From Lachnospiraceae bacterium (GTDB taxonomy: Bacteria > Bacillota > Clostridia > Lachnospirales > Lachnospiraceae), in assembly GCA_024690605.1 (NCBI GenBank), contig JAILOV010000056.1, positions 1-64,000 on the forward strand: a stretch of 64,000 bases of DNA, given 5' to 3'. Position numbers and translations under genes: made by a program. Below, in pieces: positions 17,989-27,312 of the stretch. The notes beneath the pieces are model-generated. The model worked only from the letters and a program-made list of their open reading frames with translations, was not told the DNA's origin and searched no databases. Every line of letters begins with the position of its first letter. Position 1 is the first letter of the stretch.

Positions 17989-18029
17989 CATCCCGTTGCG
18001 TAGGATTCACGCGGCGGGATGTTTATTTC
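17989..18029 (+). terminator. Terminator hairpin after rnfB
   Basis: CATCCCG (17989-17995) pairs with CGGGATG (18015-18021); inside, two T-G pairs and GCGT/ACGC extend the stem to about 13 bp with a short loop. The following bases are T-rich. The T-rich tract overlaps the end of the convergent phosphatase gene. Confidence 0.65.
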
Positions 18030-18727
18030 TCGAAATGCAGTTTTTCCTCCCGGTATGTATCAATGTGACGCATATCGTTGAAGAGTTCGAGCCGGGGCAG
18101 GATCCTGCCGTCTGTCGGTTCCTCGAAGGAGATGACCGATACGGAGCAGACGCCGTACGGCATGGAGGAGAGGACGAACGGGAACGGAAGATTCAGGATA
18201 TGCGAGAACAGGACTGCGCCGGAGCCTCCGTGCGCAAACAGCGCGATCGTGTCCGTGCGTTCTTCGGTACAGTCATAGATGCTGCCGTTCCTGACCAGTC
18301 CGTGATCCGCCAGAAAAGCGTCCAGATGGTCTGAAATGCTCCTGTAATACTGCATACAGCGGTTATTTCTGAAGTAGGGATGTTCATCCCACGCGCTTTC
18401 GGCACCATCGGGATCTTCTGTCCGCAGCCTGTAAGCAAGCGTCCACGGATGTCCTTCGTGCGGCAGACGGGCGCCGCCGTCATCCGCCGTTTCGATATCT
18501 CCCCAGTCGATCTCATGCATGAAATCCAGGGTGCGGATCGCAAGACCGTGTGATTTTGCCGTATAGGAGGCGGTCTCCATGGCCCTTCCCATGGGGGAGG
18601 ACCATATGGCCGAGAACTCCTCGTTCTTCAGTCGTTCCGCAGTTTTCTGTGCCTGCAGGATGCCGTTTTCCGTCAGACAGTCTCTCTGATAATCCGGTTC
18701 TCCGTGTCGTACAAAGATCAGCCGCAT
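18023..18727 (-). CDS. Histidine phosphatase superfamily protein
   Basis: A 234-residue cytoplasmic protein of the phosphoglycerate mutase-like branch. The catalytic RHG motif is at the N-terminus (MRLIFVRHGEPDY), the second conserved region is WSSPMGRAMETA, and the second catalytic His appears in LFAHGGSGAVLFSHIL. The substrate cannot be predicted. The frame is open for 54 codons upstream, but the ATG at 18727 is preceded by AGGAGG and begins the fold exactly as expected. It has its own promoter. Confidence 0.85.
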   Translation of the reverse strand: MRLIFVRHGEPDYQRDCLTENGILQAQKTAERLKNEEFSAIWSSPMGRAMETASYTAKSHGLAIRTLDFMHEIDWGDIETADDGGARLPHEGHPWTLAYRLRTEDPDGAESAWDEHPYFRNNRCMQYYRSISDHLDAFLADHGLVRNGSIYDCTEERTDTIALFAHGGSGAVLFSHILNLPFPFVLSSMPYGVCSVSVISFEEPTDGRILPRLELFNDMRHIDTYREEKLHFEK

Positions 18728-18760
18728 CGCTCCTCCTTTCGTGATCCCCCGTATGCAGCA

Positions 18761-18790
18761 ATTATAAACTGAAAACTGTCGGAATGGCAA
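18761..18790 (-). promoter_or_regulatory. Promoter of the histidine phosphatase gene
   Basis: On the minus strand TTGCCA (18790-18785) and TATAAT (18766-18761) are separated by 18 bp, about 35 bp upstream of the start codon. Confidence 0.6.
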
Positions 18791-18833
18791 ACGTCTCCGG
18801 AGGATCGACGGAGGTGACGGTCCGCCGGTCACG

Positions 18834-18862
18834 TTGCATGCCCCGCGAAGCGGATGTATAAT
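18834..18862 (+). promoter_or_regulatory. Promoter of the coiled-coil gene
   Basis: TTGCAT (18834-18839) and a perfect TATAAT (18857-18862) are spaced by 17 bp. Transcription would begin near 18869, which puts the ATG at 18875 too close to the 5' end and favours the ATG at 18902. Confidence 0.55.
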
Positions 18863-18901
18863 GAGAGGATCGAAATGCATGATTCTCACGAGGCACAGAT
18901 C

Positions 18902-19579
18902 ATGACCAATGAGAGAGAATTTAAAAAAGCGTTAGAGGGCAAGGATCTGCCGCTCCTGCCGTTAGATAACCGGTGGCACAAGCTGTTCACACAGCGCTCC
19001 AAAACACCGGAGATCGAGGCTCTGGCGGATGAGATCACCGCGCTCATGAGCCGGCAGGCCAGGCTCAGAGAGGATGAGAAGAAGATCAAGGTCCTGAAGA
19101 AGAAGCTCATGGGGGAGATCATGGAGCTGCGGGACCGCGCGATGAGAGAGGGGGAAAACTCCCGGGCAGCCAGGGATCTGGATGATCACACGCGTCTGAT
19201 CAACGAATGCAATGAGCGTCTCGAGAACTGTCAGGATGAGCAGATCGGCATTCCGCGGGAGATCTATCAGAAGAATCTGCGGCTCATGATGCTTTCGATG
19301 GACATCTGTTATGAGAAACTGCACAACAACAGCGAAAAGATCGCGGAGATCGATGAATGGCTCGCTGATATCCGTAAGGAATTAAAGAAACAGGTCATCA
19401 TAAAGCAGGAAAAAGAGGTGGAGAACTTCAACCTGTATTCCTACATGCACGGGATCTTCGGTGCCGAGGTCATGGAGATCTTTGATATCAACTATGATCC
19501 GGAAAAACAGCATCCGATCCGCACCATGGACATCAATTCCCGCGCGGGTCTGCTCAATGAAGGGGCAGTAAAGAAATGA
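18902..19579 (+). CDS. Conserved coiled-coil protein of unknown function
   Basis: A 225-residue soluble protein dominated by charged heptad-like helices between residues about 40 and 170. There is no signal peptide. The N-terminal block LPLLPLDNRWHKLF and C-terminal YMHGIFGAEVMEIFD look like conserved caps. I recall related unnamed proteins in Lachnospiraceae but no function. Other in-frame ATGs at 18854 and 18875 are possible; 18902 is preferred because a promoter reads into them and ACGAGG lies at proper distance. Its stop overlaps the Nnr start (ATGA), so it is cotranscribed with metabolite-repair and racemase genes. Confidence 0.65.
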   Translation: MTNEREFKKALEGKDLPLLPLDNRWHKLFTQRSKTPEIEALADEITALMSRQARLREDEKKIKVLKKKLMGEIMELRDRAMREGENSRAARDLDDHTRLINECNERLENCQDEQIGIPREIYQKNLRLMMLSMDICYEKLHNNSEKIAEIDEWLADIRKELKKQVIIKQEKEVENFNLYSYMHGIFGAEVMEIFDINYDPEKQHPIRTMDINSRAGLLNEGAVKK

Positions 19580-21165
19580 CCGCATACATTGTCAGTGCCG
19601 AAGAAATGAAGAACGCCGATCGAAACACATCGGCGCGTTTCGGGATCTCTCCCGATGTGTTGATGGAGCGCGCGGCGCTGGAGGTTGTGCGTGTGATCCG
19701 TGAGGATTGCGCCCGCAGGAAAAAGGAAGGCGCAGAGACGCCGCGCGTCCTTGTTTTTGCAGGCGGCGGCGGAAACGGCGGCGACGGCATCGCGGTCTCA
19801 CGCATTCTGCACGAACAGGGGACCGCGGTTCTTCTTGTGACAGTCGGTGAGATCGCAAAATTCGGCGATGCGGCAAAGCACCAGCTGGAAACCGCCATGC
19901 GTTACGGCGTGCCGATGATCCGGCTGAGTGAACCCGAGGAAGCAGAGGCTGTGCGGATGGTCACCGAACGGCGCTTTGATTATCTGGTGGACGCGCTGTT
20001 CGGGATCGGTCTCTCCCGTCCGCTCACCGGTGTCTTTTCGGCAGCGGTCGCCCTGATCCGGCAGCTTAAGGAAACGGAAGGGGACGCGCTCCGCATATGC
20101 AGCATCGATATGCCATCCGGAATCCACACGGACACCGGTGAAGTCTGCGGGATCGCGGTGCAGGCGGATGTCACAGTCACGATGAATCATCGGAAGCGCG
20201 GACTGGTGCTGTATCCCGGCACTGTTTATGCGGGAGAGATCGTGGTCGCCGATGCGGGCATCACAAAAGAGAGCTTCGCGGATGAAGCACCCGCACTGTT
20301 GTCCCTTACCGGCAGCGCTGCTGAGCTTTTGCCGGGCCGGGATCCCTCAGCGAACAAAGGCGGCTTCGGCAAGTTGCTGATCATAGCGGGCTGCGGACAG
20401 ATCGGCGGTGCGGCGATCCTTGCCGCAAGGGCGGCTTTTGCGGCAGGCGTCGGCATGGTTCGGGTCTTTACGGAGAAGAACAACCGGACGGCACTCCTGC
20501 AGACCGTGCCGGAGGCTCTGATCGATGTCTGGGACGAGGAAGCCCCCGTGGACCGGATGGAGGAAACACTACGGAATGCGCTTTCCTGGGCAAACGCCTG
20601 CGTGATCGGTCCCGGCATCGGTACGGGCGAAGCGGCGGCGCAGATGATGCGGATCGTGCTCAGGGACAACAGGCTGCCGCTTGTCATCGACGCGGACGGT
20701 TGCAATCTGATCGCCGGGAACAGGGCGATCAGGGATGCCGTCGGTTGTTATCGCCCGGAGGAGGCATGGCCGGTGCTCACGCCGCACGTCGGAGAATTCG
20801 CGCGACTCACCGGCAAGGATGCGGCAGTTGTCAAACAGGAGTTTCTCACACTTCCGAAAACACTGGCGGATGAGCTTGCCTGCACGGTGCTCTGTAAGGA
20901 CGCGCGGTCGATCGCTGCGGGGGCGGACTGCGCGCAGCAGATCCTGAACCTGGCCGGCAACTGCGGGATGGCAACGGCCGGGAGCGGTGATGTGCTCGCG
21001 GGGATCGTCGGAGCGCTCGCGGCGCAGGGACTGCCGCCGATGGAAGCTGCGGCGAGAGGCAGCAGACTTCACGGACTGGCCGGGGATGCCGCAGCCGCAG
21101 GCTGCGGGCAGGCGTCGATGACGGCCGGCGATATCATACACTTTCTGACGGAGATCACACGATGA
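19576..21165 (+). CDS. nnr: Bifunctional NAD(P)HX epimerase / ADP-dependent dehydratase
   Basis: A 529-residue metabolite-repair enzyme. The N-terminal half (1 to about 215) is the epimerase, with the YjeF_N motif AGGGGNGGDGIAVSRIL and the catalytic Asp region YLVDALFGIGLSR. The C-terminal half (about 240-529) is the ribokinase-like dehydratase, with NKGGFGKLLIIAGCGQIGGA, LTPHVGEFARL and GMATAGSGDVLAGIVGAL. It repairs hydrated NADH and NADPH. ATGA overlaps join it to the coiled-coil gene upstream and to alr downstream, a neighbourhood common in Firmicutes. Confidence 0.95.
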   Translation: MTAYIVSAEEMKNADRNTSARFGISPDVLMERAALEVVRVIREDCARRKKEGAETPRVLVFAGGGGNGGDGIAVSRILHEQGTAVLLVTVGEIAKFGDAAKHQLETAMRYGVPMIRLSEPEEAEAVRMVTERRFDYLVDALFGIGLSRPLTGVFSAAVALIRQLKETEGDALRICSIDMPSGIHTDTGEVCGIAVQADVTVTMNHRKRGLVLYPGTVYAGEIVVADAGITKESFADEAPALLSLTGSAAELLPGRDPSANKGGFGKLLIIAGCGQIGGAAILAARAAFAAGVGMVRVFTEKNNRTALLQTVPEALIDVWDEEAPVDRMEETLRNALSWANACVIGPGIGTGEAAAQMMRIVLRDNRLPLVIDADGCNLIAGNRAIRDAVGCYRPEEAWPVLTPHVGEFARLTGKDAAVVKQEFLTLPKTLADELACTVLCKDARSIAAGADCAQQILNLAGNCGMATAGSGDVLAGIVGALAAQGLPPMEAAARGSRLHGLAGDAAAAGCGQASMTAGDIIHFLTEITR

Positions 21166-22310
21166 GAACGAAATATCTGGGACGCACGGCGAGAGCGGCC
21201 GTTTACATCCATATGGACAGGCTGCTGCACAATCTGCGCGCGATGAAGGAGATCCTGCCGGGGAAGACCAGGATCCTGGCGGTGCTCAAGGCGAACGGCT
21301 ATGGGCACGGCGCCTCGGCGATCGCTCATGTGCTGGAAAATGAAGACGCGGTGTGGGGCTACGCGCTGGCCACTGCCGAGGAGGCGATCGCGCTCCGTGA
21401 CGCCGGGATACGAAAACCACTCATGATCCTCGGCTACACCTGGGAATATGCCTATGAATCACTGATCGAACGGGAGATCCGCATGGCAGTTTTTCGTGAG
21501 GACACACTGGATCAGCTGACGGCCGCCGGGGCTCGTGTCGGCAGGAACGCGCTGGTGCATATCGCAGTGGATACGGGCATGAGCCGCATCGGTATCCGAC
21601 CCGACGCGTCCGGAACGGCTTTTGTAAAAAAAGCCTGGGCGGCCAAGGGGATCGAGGTGGAGGGACTCTTCACGCATTTCGCGCGCGCCGATGAAAAGGA
21701 TCTGACAAGTGCAAAAGAGCAGGTCTCGCGGTTTGAACAGTTCGCGGAGACCCTGCGCAATGACGGCATGGACATCCCGCTCGTGCACTGTGACAACAGC
21801 GCCGGCATGCTGGTCCTGTCTCATCACACCAAGGACCTGGTCCGGGCGGGCATCACGATGTACGGACTCAAGCCCTCGGATGAGATCGATCTGCACAGGA
21901 TCGATCTGCAACCGGTCATGGAATTCAAGAGTCATGTGGTCTGTGTGAAGACGATCCCGGCAGGGACGCCCGTGAGTTACGGCGGAACGTGGGTCGCGGA
22001 CAGGCCGACGAAGATCGCGACGATCCCGGTGGGCTATGCGGACGGCTATCCGCGCAGTCTTTCCGGCAAAGGGGAAGTGCTGATCCGGGGAAAACGCGCA
22101 CGGATCGTCGGTCGCGTGTGCATGGATCAGATGATGGTCGATGTCACGGAGATCCCGGATGCTTCCGCGGATGACGAGGTGACGCTGATCGGTCGGGACG
22201 GCAGCGACGGGATCACGGCGGAGGAGCTCGGCGAAAAGAGCGGCCGTTTCAACTATGAACTGGTCTGTGACATCAGCGAGCGCGTGCCGCGTGTCGTTTT
22301 GAACAGCTGA
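21162..22310 (+). CDS. alr: Alanine racemase
   Basis: A 382-residue PLP enzyme that makes D-alanine for peptidoglycan. The PLP lysine is in AVLKANGYGHGA near residue 40, the second catalytic base tyrosine in GTPVSYGGTW, and the C-terminal beta domain shows IPVGYADGYPRSLS and GRVCMDQMMVDVTEI. The start overlaps the nnr stop by 4 bp. Confidence 0.95.
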   Translation: MRTKYLGRTARAAVYIHMDRLLHNLRAMKEILPGKTRILAVLKANGYGHGASAIAHVLENEDAVWGYALATAEEAIALRDAGIRKPLMILGYTWEYAYESLIEREIRMAVFREDTLDQLTAAGARVGRNALVHIAVDTGMSRIGIRPDASGTAFVKKAWAAKGIEVEGLFTHFARADEKDLTSAKEQVSRFEQFAETLRNDGMDIPLVHCDNSAGMLVLSHHTKDLVRAGITMYGLKPSDEIDLHRIDLQPVMEFKSHVVCVKTIPAGTPVSYGGTWVADRPTKIATIPVGYADGYPRSLSGKGEVLIRGKRARIVGRVCMDQMMVDVTEIPDASADDEVTLIGRDGSDGITAEELGEKSGRFNYELVCDISERVPRVVLNS

Positions 22311-22323
22311 CGGGAACGGACCG

Positions 22324-23472
22324 ATGATCAGTCTGGTGGTAACGGCGATCGTGACGGTGTGCGCCGCTTTGTTCAGAGGTGCGCTTTCGATCGTCGTTTT
22401 TCTTCTGAAACTCATCAGCCGGGTGGTGCGCCTTTTGTTCAGTGTGCTTCCGGTGACCGGCATCGCGCTTCTTCTGACCTGCGTGCATCTGGTCGTTTTT
22501 TCCTTTACCGGAACGGACATGCTTCCGGAGACGCTTCCGTTCCACCCGGACGGCCGTCCCTTTCTGGTGTCCTTTGGCTCCATGATCCTGCTTCTCGGGG
22601 ATCTCAGGAAGCAGTTTCCCGGGATCCTGAGCATTCTGCTCCTGATCGCCGCGGTGATCCTTTGCGTGCCGGTGATCCTCTCGCTGCTCATCGCCCATGC
22701 CTTTATTGCGATCCTGCCGGTGCTGCCGGTTCTTCTGGGAGCGGAGATCGCAGTCCTGATCGTCTTCGGGATCTTCACCCGCAAAACGCCCTTCACACAG
22801 ATCAGAGACCGGTATTATTTCCTGTTTCCGAAGCGGGCGGACCGGCACTATGAAAGAACCTATCATGCCTGGCTTAAGCGGCACGCCGGGGAATTCGAGG
22901 ATGACACCTTTGGAGGAAGAGCGTGGGACGGCCCGCAGCGACAGTACGCGGACGAAGAGGCTGATGACGGAGAATGGGAGGAGAGTCCCCGCGACAGAGG
23001 AAGAAACCGCCATCTGAGCCGGACGGACAGGAAACAGCGGCAGATCGAAGATTACTACGAGGAATATGATGACGATCGCGATGATCGATATGCGGATGAC
23101 GATGAGGATGGGGATTACGATGAGGATGACGGTTTCGTCGATGATCCGCGGGAGGCGTATGACGACGAACGCAGGGAACGGGACGGATCCCGTCATCGCG
23201 GGGAAAGGCGGGCGAATTTCTTCGATTTCGGAGACGATGAGGGGGAGGAAAGGCGGGAGGAACGCCGTCGGAAAAAACGGGGAGAACGCCGCACGGAGCC
23301 GGGATCCGTTTCCTCGTTTGATTTCTTCGCGGGCTGCAGGGATCTTGCCGGTGTAGAAAAGAAGTACCGCTCCCTGGTCAAGATCTATCATCCCGACAAT
23401 CAGGACGGCGACACCTCGGCCATCCAGGAGATCAACGCACAGTACGCCGAGGCAAAGAGGAGATTCCGGTAA
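22324..23472 (+). CDS. Membrane protein with C-terminal J-domain fragment
   Basis: A 382-residue protein of unknown function. Residues 1-150 contain about four hydrophobic helices. A long charged linker (about 185-320) is very rich in Asp, Glu and Arg. The last ~55 residues resemble the core of a DnaJ domain, with an HPD tripeptide in KIYHPDNQDGD followed by INAQYAEAKRRFR. J-domains stimulate Hsp70, so it may recruit DnaK to the membrane. Only helices II-III of the J-domain are clear. It follows alr by 13 bp. Confidence 0.65.
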   Translation: MISLVVTAIVTVCAALFRGALSIVVFLLKLISRVVRLLFSVLPVTGIALLLTCVHLVVFSFTGTDMLPETLPFHPDGRPFLVSFGSMILLLGDLRKQFPGILSILLLIAAVILCVPVILSLLIAHAFIAILPVLPVLLGAEIAVLIVFGIFTRKTPFTQIRDRYYFLFPKRADRHYERTYHAWLKRHAGEFEDDTFGGRAWDGPQRQYADEEADDGEWEESPRDRGRNRHLSRTDRKQRQIEDYYEEYDDDRDDRYADDDEDGDYDEDDGFVDDPREAYDDERRERDGSRHRGERRANFFDFGDDEGEERREERRRKKRGERRTEPGSVSSFDFFAGCRDLAGVEKKYRSLVKIYHPDNQDGDTSAIQEINAQYAEAKRRFR

Positions 23473-23484
23473 AAGAGCCGCAAC

Positions 23485-23513
23485 TTGACGCATCAGAACG
23501 CTTTTGCTATCAT
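23485..23513 (+). promoter_or_regulatory. Promoter of the CorC-like gene
   Basis: TTGACG (23485-23490) and TATCAT (23508-23513) are spaced by 17 bp, 40 bp upstream of the ATG at 23553. Confidence 0.6.
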
Positions 23514-23552
23514 ATATTGTGATTTTTTGTGTGTTTTTCGGAAAGGACAGTT

Positions 23553-24539
23553 ATGGACGACGGCAGTACGAAGCCGGCCGCTGAACAGAAAAAAGCAGAG
23601 GACGCGGACCGATCACAGGGGGACAAACCGCGATCCGGCAAGCGCTCCGTGATCGGAGCGCTCATGGAAAAACTGAGAGGTGCGCCCGATGTCACGGAGG
23701 AGGACATCCGGTCGATCGTGAGTGAGGGGCAGGAGCAGGGCGTGCTCGAAGCCTCGGAAGCGGACATGATCTCCAATATCTTCGAGTTCTCCGACAAGGA
23801 GGCGCAGGATATCATGACACACCGCGTTTCGATCGTCGCCGTTGACGGCAGCATGACACTGAAGGAAGCGGTGGATTTCATGCTGGAGGGCAATAACAGC
23901 CGCTTTCCGGTCTATCTGGAGAACATCGACCACATCATCGGCATCCTGAACATCCGGGATGCGATGAAAATGCTTTATCGGGGTGATCCGGGCGATCAGC
24001 CGCTGCGCAAGATCAAGGGTCTGCTCCGGCAGCCGCGTTTCGTTCCCGAGACGAGAAACATCAACAAGCTCTTCCGCAGCATGCAGCAGACGAAGACGCA
24101 GATGGTGATCGTCATCGATGAGTATGGGCAGACGGCAGGGCTTGTCTCCATGGAGGACATCCTCGAGGAGATCGTCGGCAACATCCTCGATGAGTATGAC
24201 GAGGACGAAGTCTACATCGAGCCGACCGGTAACAGCGGTGAGTTCCTGATCGAGGGCAAGACACCGCTCTCGGATCTGGAAAAGGGCTTCGGTATCAGCT
24301 TTGACGAGGATAATTTCGAGACACTCAACGGCTTCCTGATCTCCCGGCTCGACCGGATCCCCGAGGAGGGTGAGGATACGGGCTTTAAGATCGAAGTCGG
24401 CGGCTATGAGTTCAAGATCAACAGGGTGACAAGACACCGCATCGAAAATGTGCTCGTGCGCAGGCTCCCGGAGGAGACGCCGGAGGCCGCAGGAAACAGG
24501 GATGGGACCGCGGACACGGAAGGTGCCGCGGAAGAATAG
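23553..24539 (+). CDS. CorC/HlyC-type CBS domain protein, no membrane domain
   Basis: A 328-residue protein with a CBS pair (about residues 80-205: DIMTHRVSIVAVDGSMTLKE, then VIVIDEYGQTAGLVSMEDIL) and a C-terminal CorC_HlyC domain (about 220-305). The DUF21 transmembrane domain found in most Gram-positive relatives is absent, so it resembles the soluble E. coli CorC/YbeX arrangement. Relatives are linked to Mg or Co efflux and to ribosome-associated functions. The ATG at 23553 follows GGAAAGGACAG. yebC lies 26 bp downstream. Confidence 0.8.
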   Translation: MDDGSTKPAAEQKKAEDADRSQGDKPRSGKRSVIGALMEKLRGAPDVTEEDIRSIVSEGQEQGVLEASEADMISNIFEFSDKEAQDIMTHRVSIVAVDGSMTLKEAVDFMLEGNNSRFPVYLENIDHIIGILNIRDAMKMLYRGDPGDQPLRKIKGLLRQPRFVPETRNINKLFRSMQQTKTQMVIVIDEYGQTAGLVSMEDILEEIVGNILDEYDEDEVYIEPTGNSGEFLIEGKTPLSDLEKGFGISFDEDNFETLNGFLISRLDRIPEEGEDTGFKIEVGGYEFKINRVTRHRIENVLVRRLPEETPEAAGNRDGTADTEGAAEE

Positions 24540-24565
24540 AAAAGAGAGGATGAGAGGAACGGATT

Positions 24566-25306
24566 ATGTCAGGACACAGTAAATTTGCCAACATCAAGCA
24601 CAAAAAGGAAAAGAACGACGCCGCGAAGGGCAAGATCTTCACGATCATCGGCCGTGAGATCGCCGTTGCCGTCAAGGAGGGCGGTCCCGATCCGAGCAAC
24701 AATTTCAAACTGGCGACGGTCATTGCCAAAGCCAAGGCCAACAACATGCCCAACGACACGATCGAGCGGGGCATCAAAAAGGCAGCCGGTGAGGGCGGAA
24801 GCGTCAACTATGTGAACAACACCTATGAAGGCTACGGCCCGGGCGGAACAGCGATCATCGTCGAGACGCTGACGGATAACGCGAACCGCACGGCAGCCAA
24901 TGTGCGTGCGGCGTTCTCCAAGGGGGGCGGCAATGTCGGCACGCAGGGCTGCGTCTCTTTCATGTTTGACAGAAAGGGCCAGATCATCATCGACAAGGAG
25001 GTCTGCGACATGAGCGCGGACGATCTGATGATGCTGGTGCTGGATGCGGGCGCGGAGGATCTCAGGGAAGAAGAGGACAGCTTTGAGATCCTGACGGCTC
25101 CGGATGATTTTCAGGCGGTGATGGAGGCCGTGAGCGGCGCGAAGATCGAGACCGTCTCGGCGGAAGTGACGATGATCCCGCAGAACTATGTTTCCGTCAC
25201 GGACGAAACTGCCGTAAAGGGGCTGCAGCGGATCCTGGACATGCTTGATGACGATGATGACGTGCAGGCCGTCTGGCACAACTGGGACGAGCCTGACACG
25301 CTTTGA
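24566..25306 (+). CDS. yebC: YebC/PmpR family protein
   Basis: A 246-residue member of the YebC/TACO1 family. The N-terminal signature MSGHSKFANIKHKKEKNDA is diagnostic, followed by NTYEGYGPGGTAIIVETLTDN and RTAANVRAAFSKGGG. Family members have been described as transcriptional regulators and, more recently, as translation factors that relieve ribosome stalling on proline stretches. It sits between the CorC-like gene and a membrane protein gene. Confidence 0.93.
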   Translation: MSGHSKFANIKHKKEKNDAAKGKIFTIIGREIAVAVKEGGPDPSNNFKLATVIAKAKANNMPNDTIERGIKKAAGEGGSVNYVNNTYEGYGPGGTAIIVETLTDNANRTAANVRAAFSKGGGNVGTQGCVSFMFDRKGQIIIDKEVCDMSADDLMMLVLDAGAEDLREEEDSFEILTAPDDFQAVMEAVSGAKIETVSAEVTMIPQNYVSVTDETAVKGLQRILDMLDDDDDVQAVWHNWDEPDTL

Positions 25307-25325
25307 TCCCGGGCGGGTGCGCTGC

Positions 25326-27293
25326 ATGACACTCAGGAAGACCGCAGGCAGCTGTTTTATCTGGGGCGTTTTTGCCGCTTTCCTCGCGGCGCTGGTCGCC
25401 ATGTTCTGGTTTTTTTCCGGGATCCTGCCCGATGAGCAGCGTCTGCTCCTTTCCGTTGTTCTGACGCTCCTGACGATCTTCGCGGTCTGTCTGATCGCGT
25501 TCGCCGTTGGCAGACTGGTCGATTTTCTGCAGGCACGTGTGCATCCCGATGCGCAGGCAGCCGGGATCATCGGTGACGTATCGGCGGGAGTCCTGCTCCT
25601 TGCGGTATTTCTTGCAAGGATCCTTTATCTGTCGAAGCATGTGTCGGATATCGCCGATCCCGAGGGATTGTTCACGGCGTCCATGATCGGCGCGGACGGC
25701 GCGGAGATACCGAAAGGAATGCTTTCTTCCGTCACCGTCGGTCTGCTGCGTCCGTTTCTGAAGCTCGCGGGCAACCGCATCATCGTGGCGGCCGTCGTGA
25801 TGGCGGTTCTGCAGACCGTGATGATCATCTGTTTCTATTTTTCCGTCCGTCTGCTGACCGGGCGGATGGCCGCTTTTATCGCGGCGGGGATCACCGGCTT
25901 TCTTCCCGTCCCTTATGCTTCTCTTCTTGCGGTCAGTTCGCAGACGGTCATGCTCTGCGTGTTCGCGCTGACCTTCCTGCTGATCGCGCTGTATCTGCAT
26001 TTTGATGCCTCGGGTACCGGCGGCAGACCTTTCCTTATCGTGTGCAGCGTTATTGTCGGTGCGATGCTCGGCTTTACGCTCTATCTGGATCCTGCCGCAC
26101 TGATCCTGTGGATCCCGCTTCTTTTTGCGTTTGCGATCCCGGATGCGGACCGCGGAGCGGAGGCGGTACGGATCGCGATCATCCTGTCACTGTCCGTCGC
26201 CGTGGCGGTGATCCTGCTGGCCTGCGAGGACACCTCGATGGCTGACGCACTGTCTGCGTACACGGGGACGTTTTTTGGACAGACGGACACGATCCGGATC
26301 TTTCATCTGCCGCTGGACGCCTATCCGGTTTATCTGGTGACCGCGACGGCCATGGCGGTCGTGCTGGTGACCTTCTGGCGCGAGCACTTTTCGGACCGCC
26401 TTTCTTTCTGGCTGCTGTTTTGTCTGGGGATCCTGCTTCTCCTGCCTCTTTTCGGTGCCACCCGCCTGAATGCGCAGGAGCTTATCTGCTTCGGCTATGC
26501 CGCCGTGACGGGGGCCGGGATCACCTGTTTTGTCACTGTTCATGACAGTCAGATCCTTCCTGTGGCGACGGTTCTGCAGACTGCTGACGACGGGTCTGCC
26601 GCCGGTGCTGTGCCGGAGGGCATGGTGTTGCCTGTGGGAGACGGATCTGATGACGGAGAATCCCGTATGCGTATGCCGGAAATCGGGGAAATCCAGACGC
26701 CGATCGGACTGGATCGCGGACAGGAGGGAGGAGATACCATGGGTGCAACGATGGATGAGACACCGCAGACTGAGGCCGGACCGGTGCTCACAAAGGAAGC
26801 GCAGAAAGCGCTCGCCCGCGCACAGAAGGCCAAGGCCAAAGCGGATGCCAAAGCGATGAAGGCGGAGGCAAAAGCCGCGAAAAAAGCGGAAAAAGAGCGT
26901 CTCAGGATGCTCGCCGACGCAGAGGAGGAAGCGGAGGAGCTGGCAGCCAGAGGGTTGGCTCCGGTACAGCCCGCGCAGGTAACGGCACCCGTATCGGCCG
27001 CGCAGTCCGACGATAAACCGGCGGAACAGGCTCCGGCGGCGCAGGCACAGGCTGCGGCTGCCGTTCAGGCGGCGACAGCGGCACAGACGGCAGCTGAAAA
27101 GGCAAAGAAGGAGACGAAAGCGGCAGAGAGCAGCCGGCCGCCGAAAGCGATCTCTCTCTCGGCGATCTCCCCGTTCGCGGGCCGGGCACCGCAGACCTCG
27201 CAGCCGAACCTGGTGCGCAATACGGCGTTCAATCCGGACGGCTCGGATGATTTTGACTATGATATCAACGGAGAAGACGATTTTGATGTGTGA
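25326..27293 (+). CDS. Polytopic membrane protein with Ala/Lys-rich tail
   Basis: A 655-residue protein with about eleven transmembrane helices in residues 10-430 and a long C-terminal tail. The membrane part resembles GT-C glycosyltransferases of the PMT/ArnT type in helix pattern, but I see no clear acidic catalytic motif. The tail contains a Lys/Ala-rich helical segment (about 500-545), an Ala/Gln/Pro-rich stretch and an acidic end. The start at 25326 is chosen because it directly precedes the first hydrophobic segment; the ribosome site is weak and the gene starts 19 bp after yebC. Confidence 0.6.
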   Translation: MTLRKTAGSCFIWGVFAAFLAALVAMFWFFSGILPDEQRLLLSVVLTLLTIFAVCLIAFAVGRLVDFLQARVHPDAQAAGIIGDVSAGVLLLAVFLARILYLSKHVSDIADPEGLFTASMIGADGAEIPKGMLSSVTVGLLRPFLKLAGNRIIVAAVVMAVLQTVMIICFYFSVRLLTGRMAAFIAAGITGFLPVPYASLLAVSSQTVMLCVFALTFLLIALYLHFDASGTGGRPFLIVCSVIVGAMLGFTLYLDPAALILWIPLLFAFAIPDADRGAEAVRIAIILSLSVAVAVILLACEDTSMADALSAYTGTFFGQTDTIRIFHLPLDAYPVYLVTATAMAVVLVTFWREHFSDRLSFWLLFCLGILLLLPLFGATRLNAQELICFGYAAVTGAGITCFVTVHDSQILPVATVLQTADDGSAAGAVPEGMVLPVGDGSDDGESRMRMPEIGEIQTPIGLDRGQEGGDTMGATMDETPQTEAGPVLTKEAQKALARAQKAKAKADAKAMKAEAKAAKKAEKERLRMLADAEEEAEELAARGLAPVQPAQVTAPVSAAQSDDKPAEQAPAAQAQAAAAVQAATAAQTAAEKAKKETKAAESSRPPKAISLSAISPFAGRAPQTSQPNLVRNTAFNPDGSDDFDYDINGEDDFDV

Positions 27294-27312
27294 GTAAAGG
27301 AACGGGTGGGAG

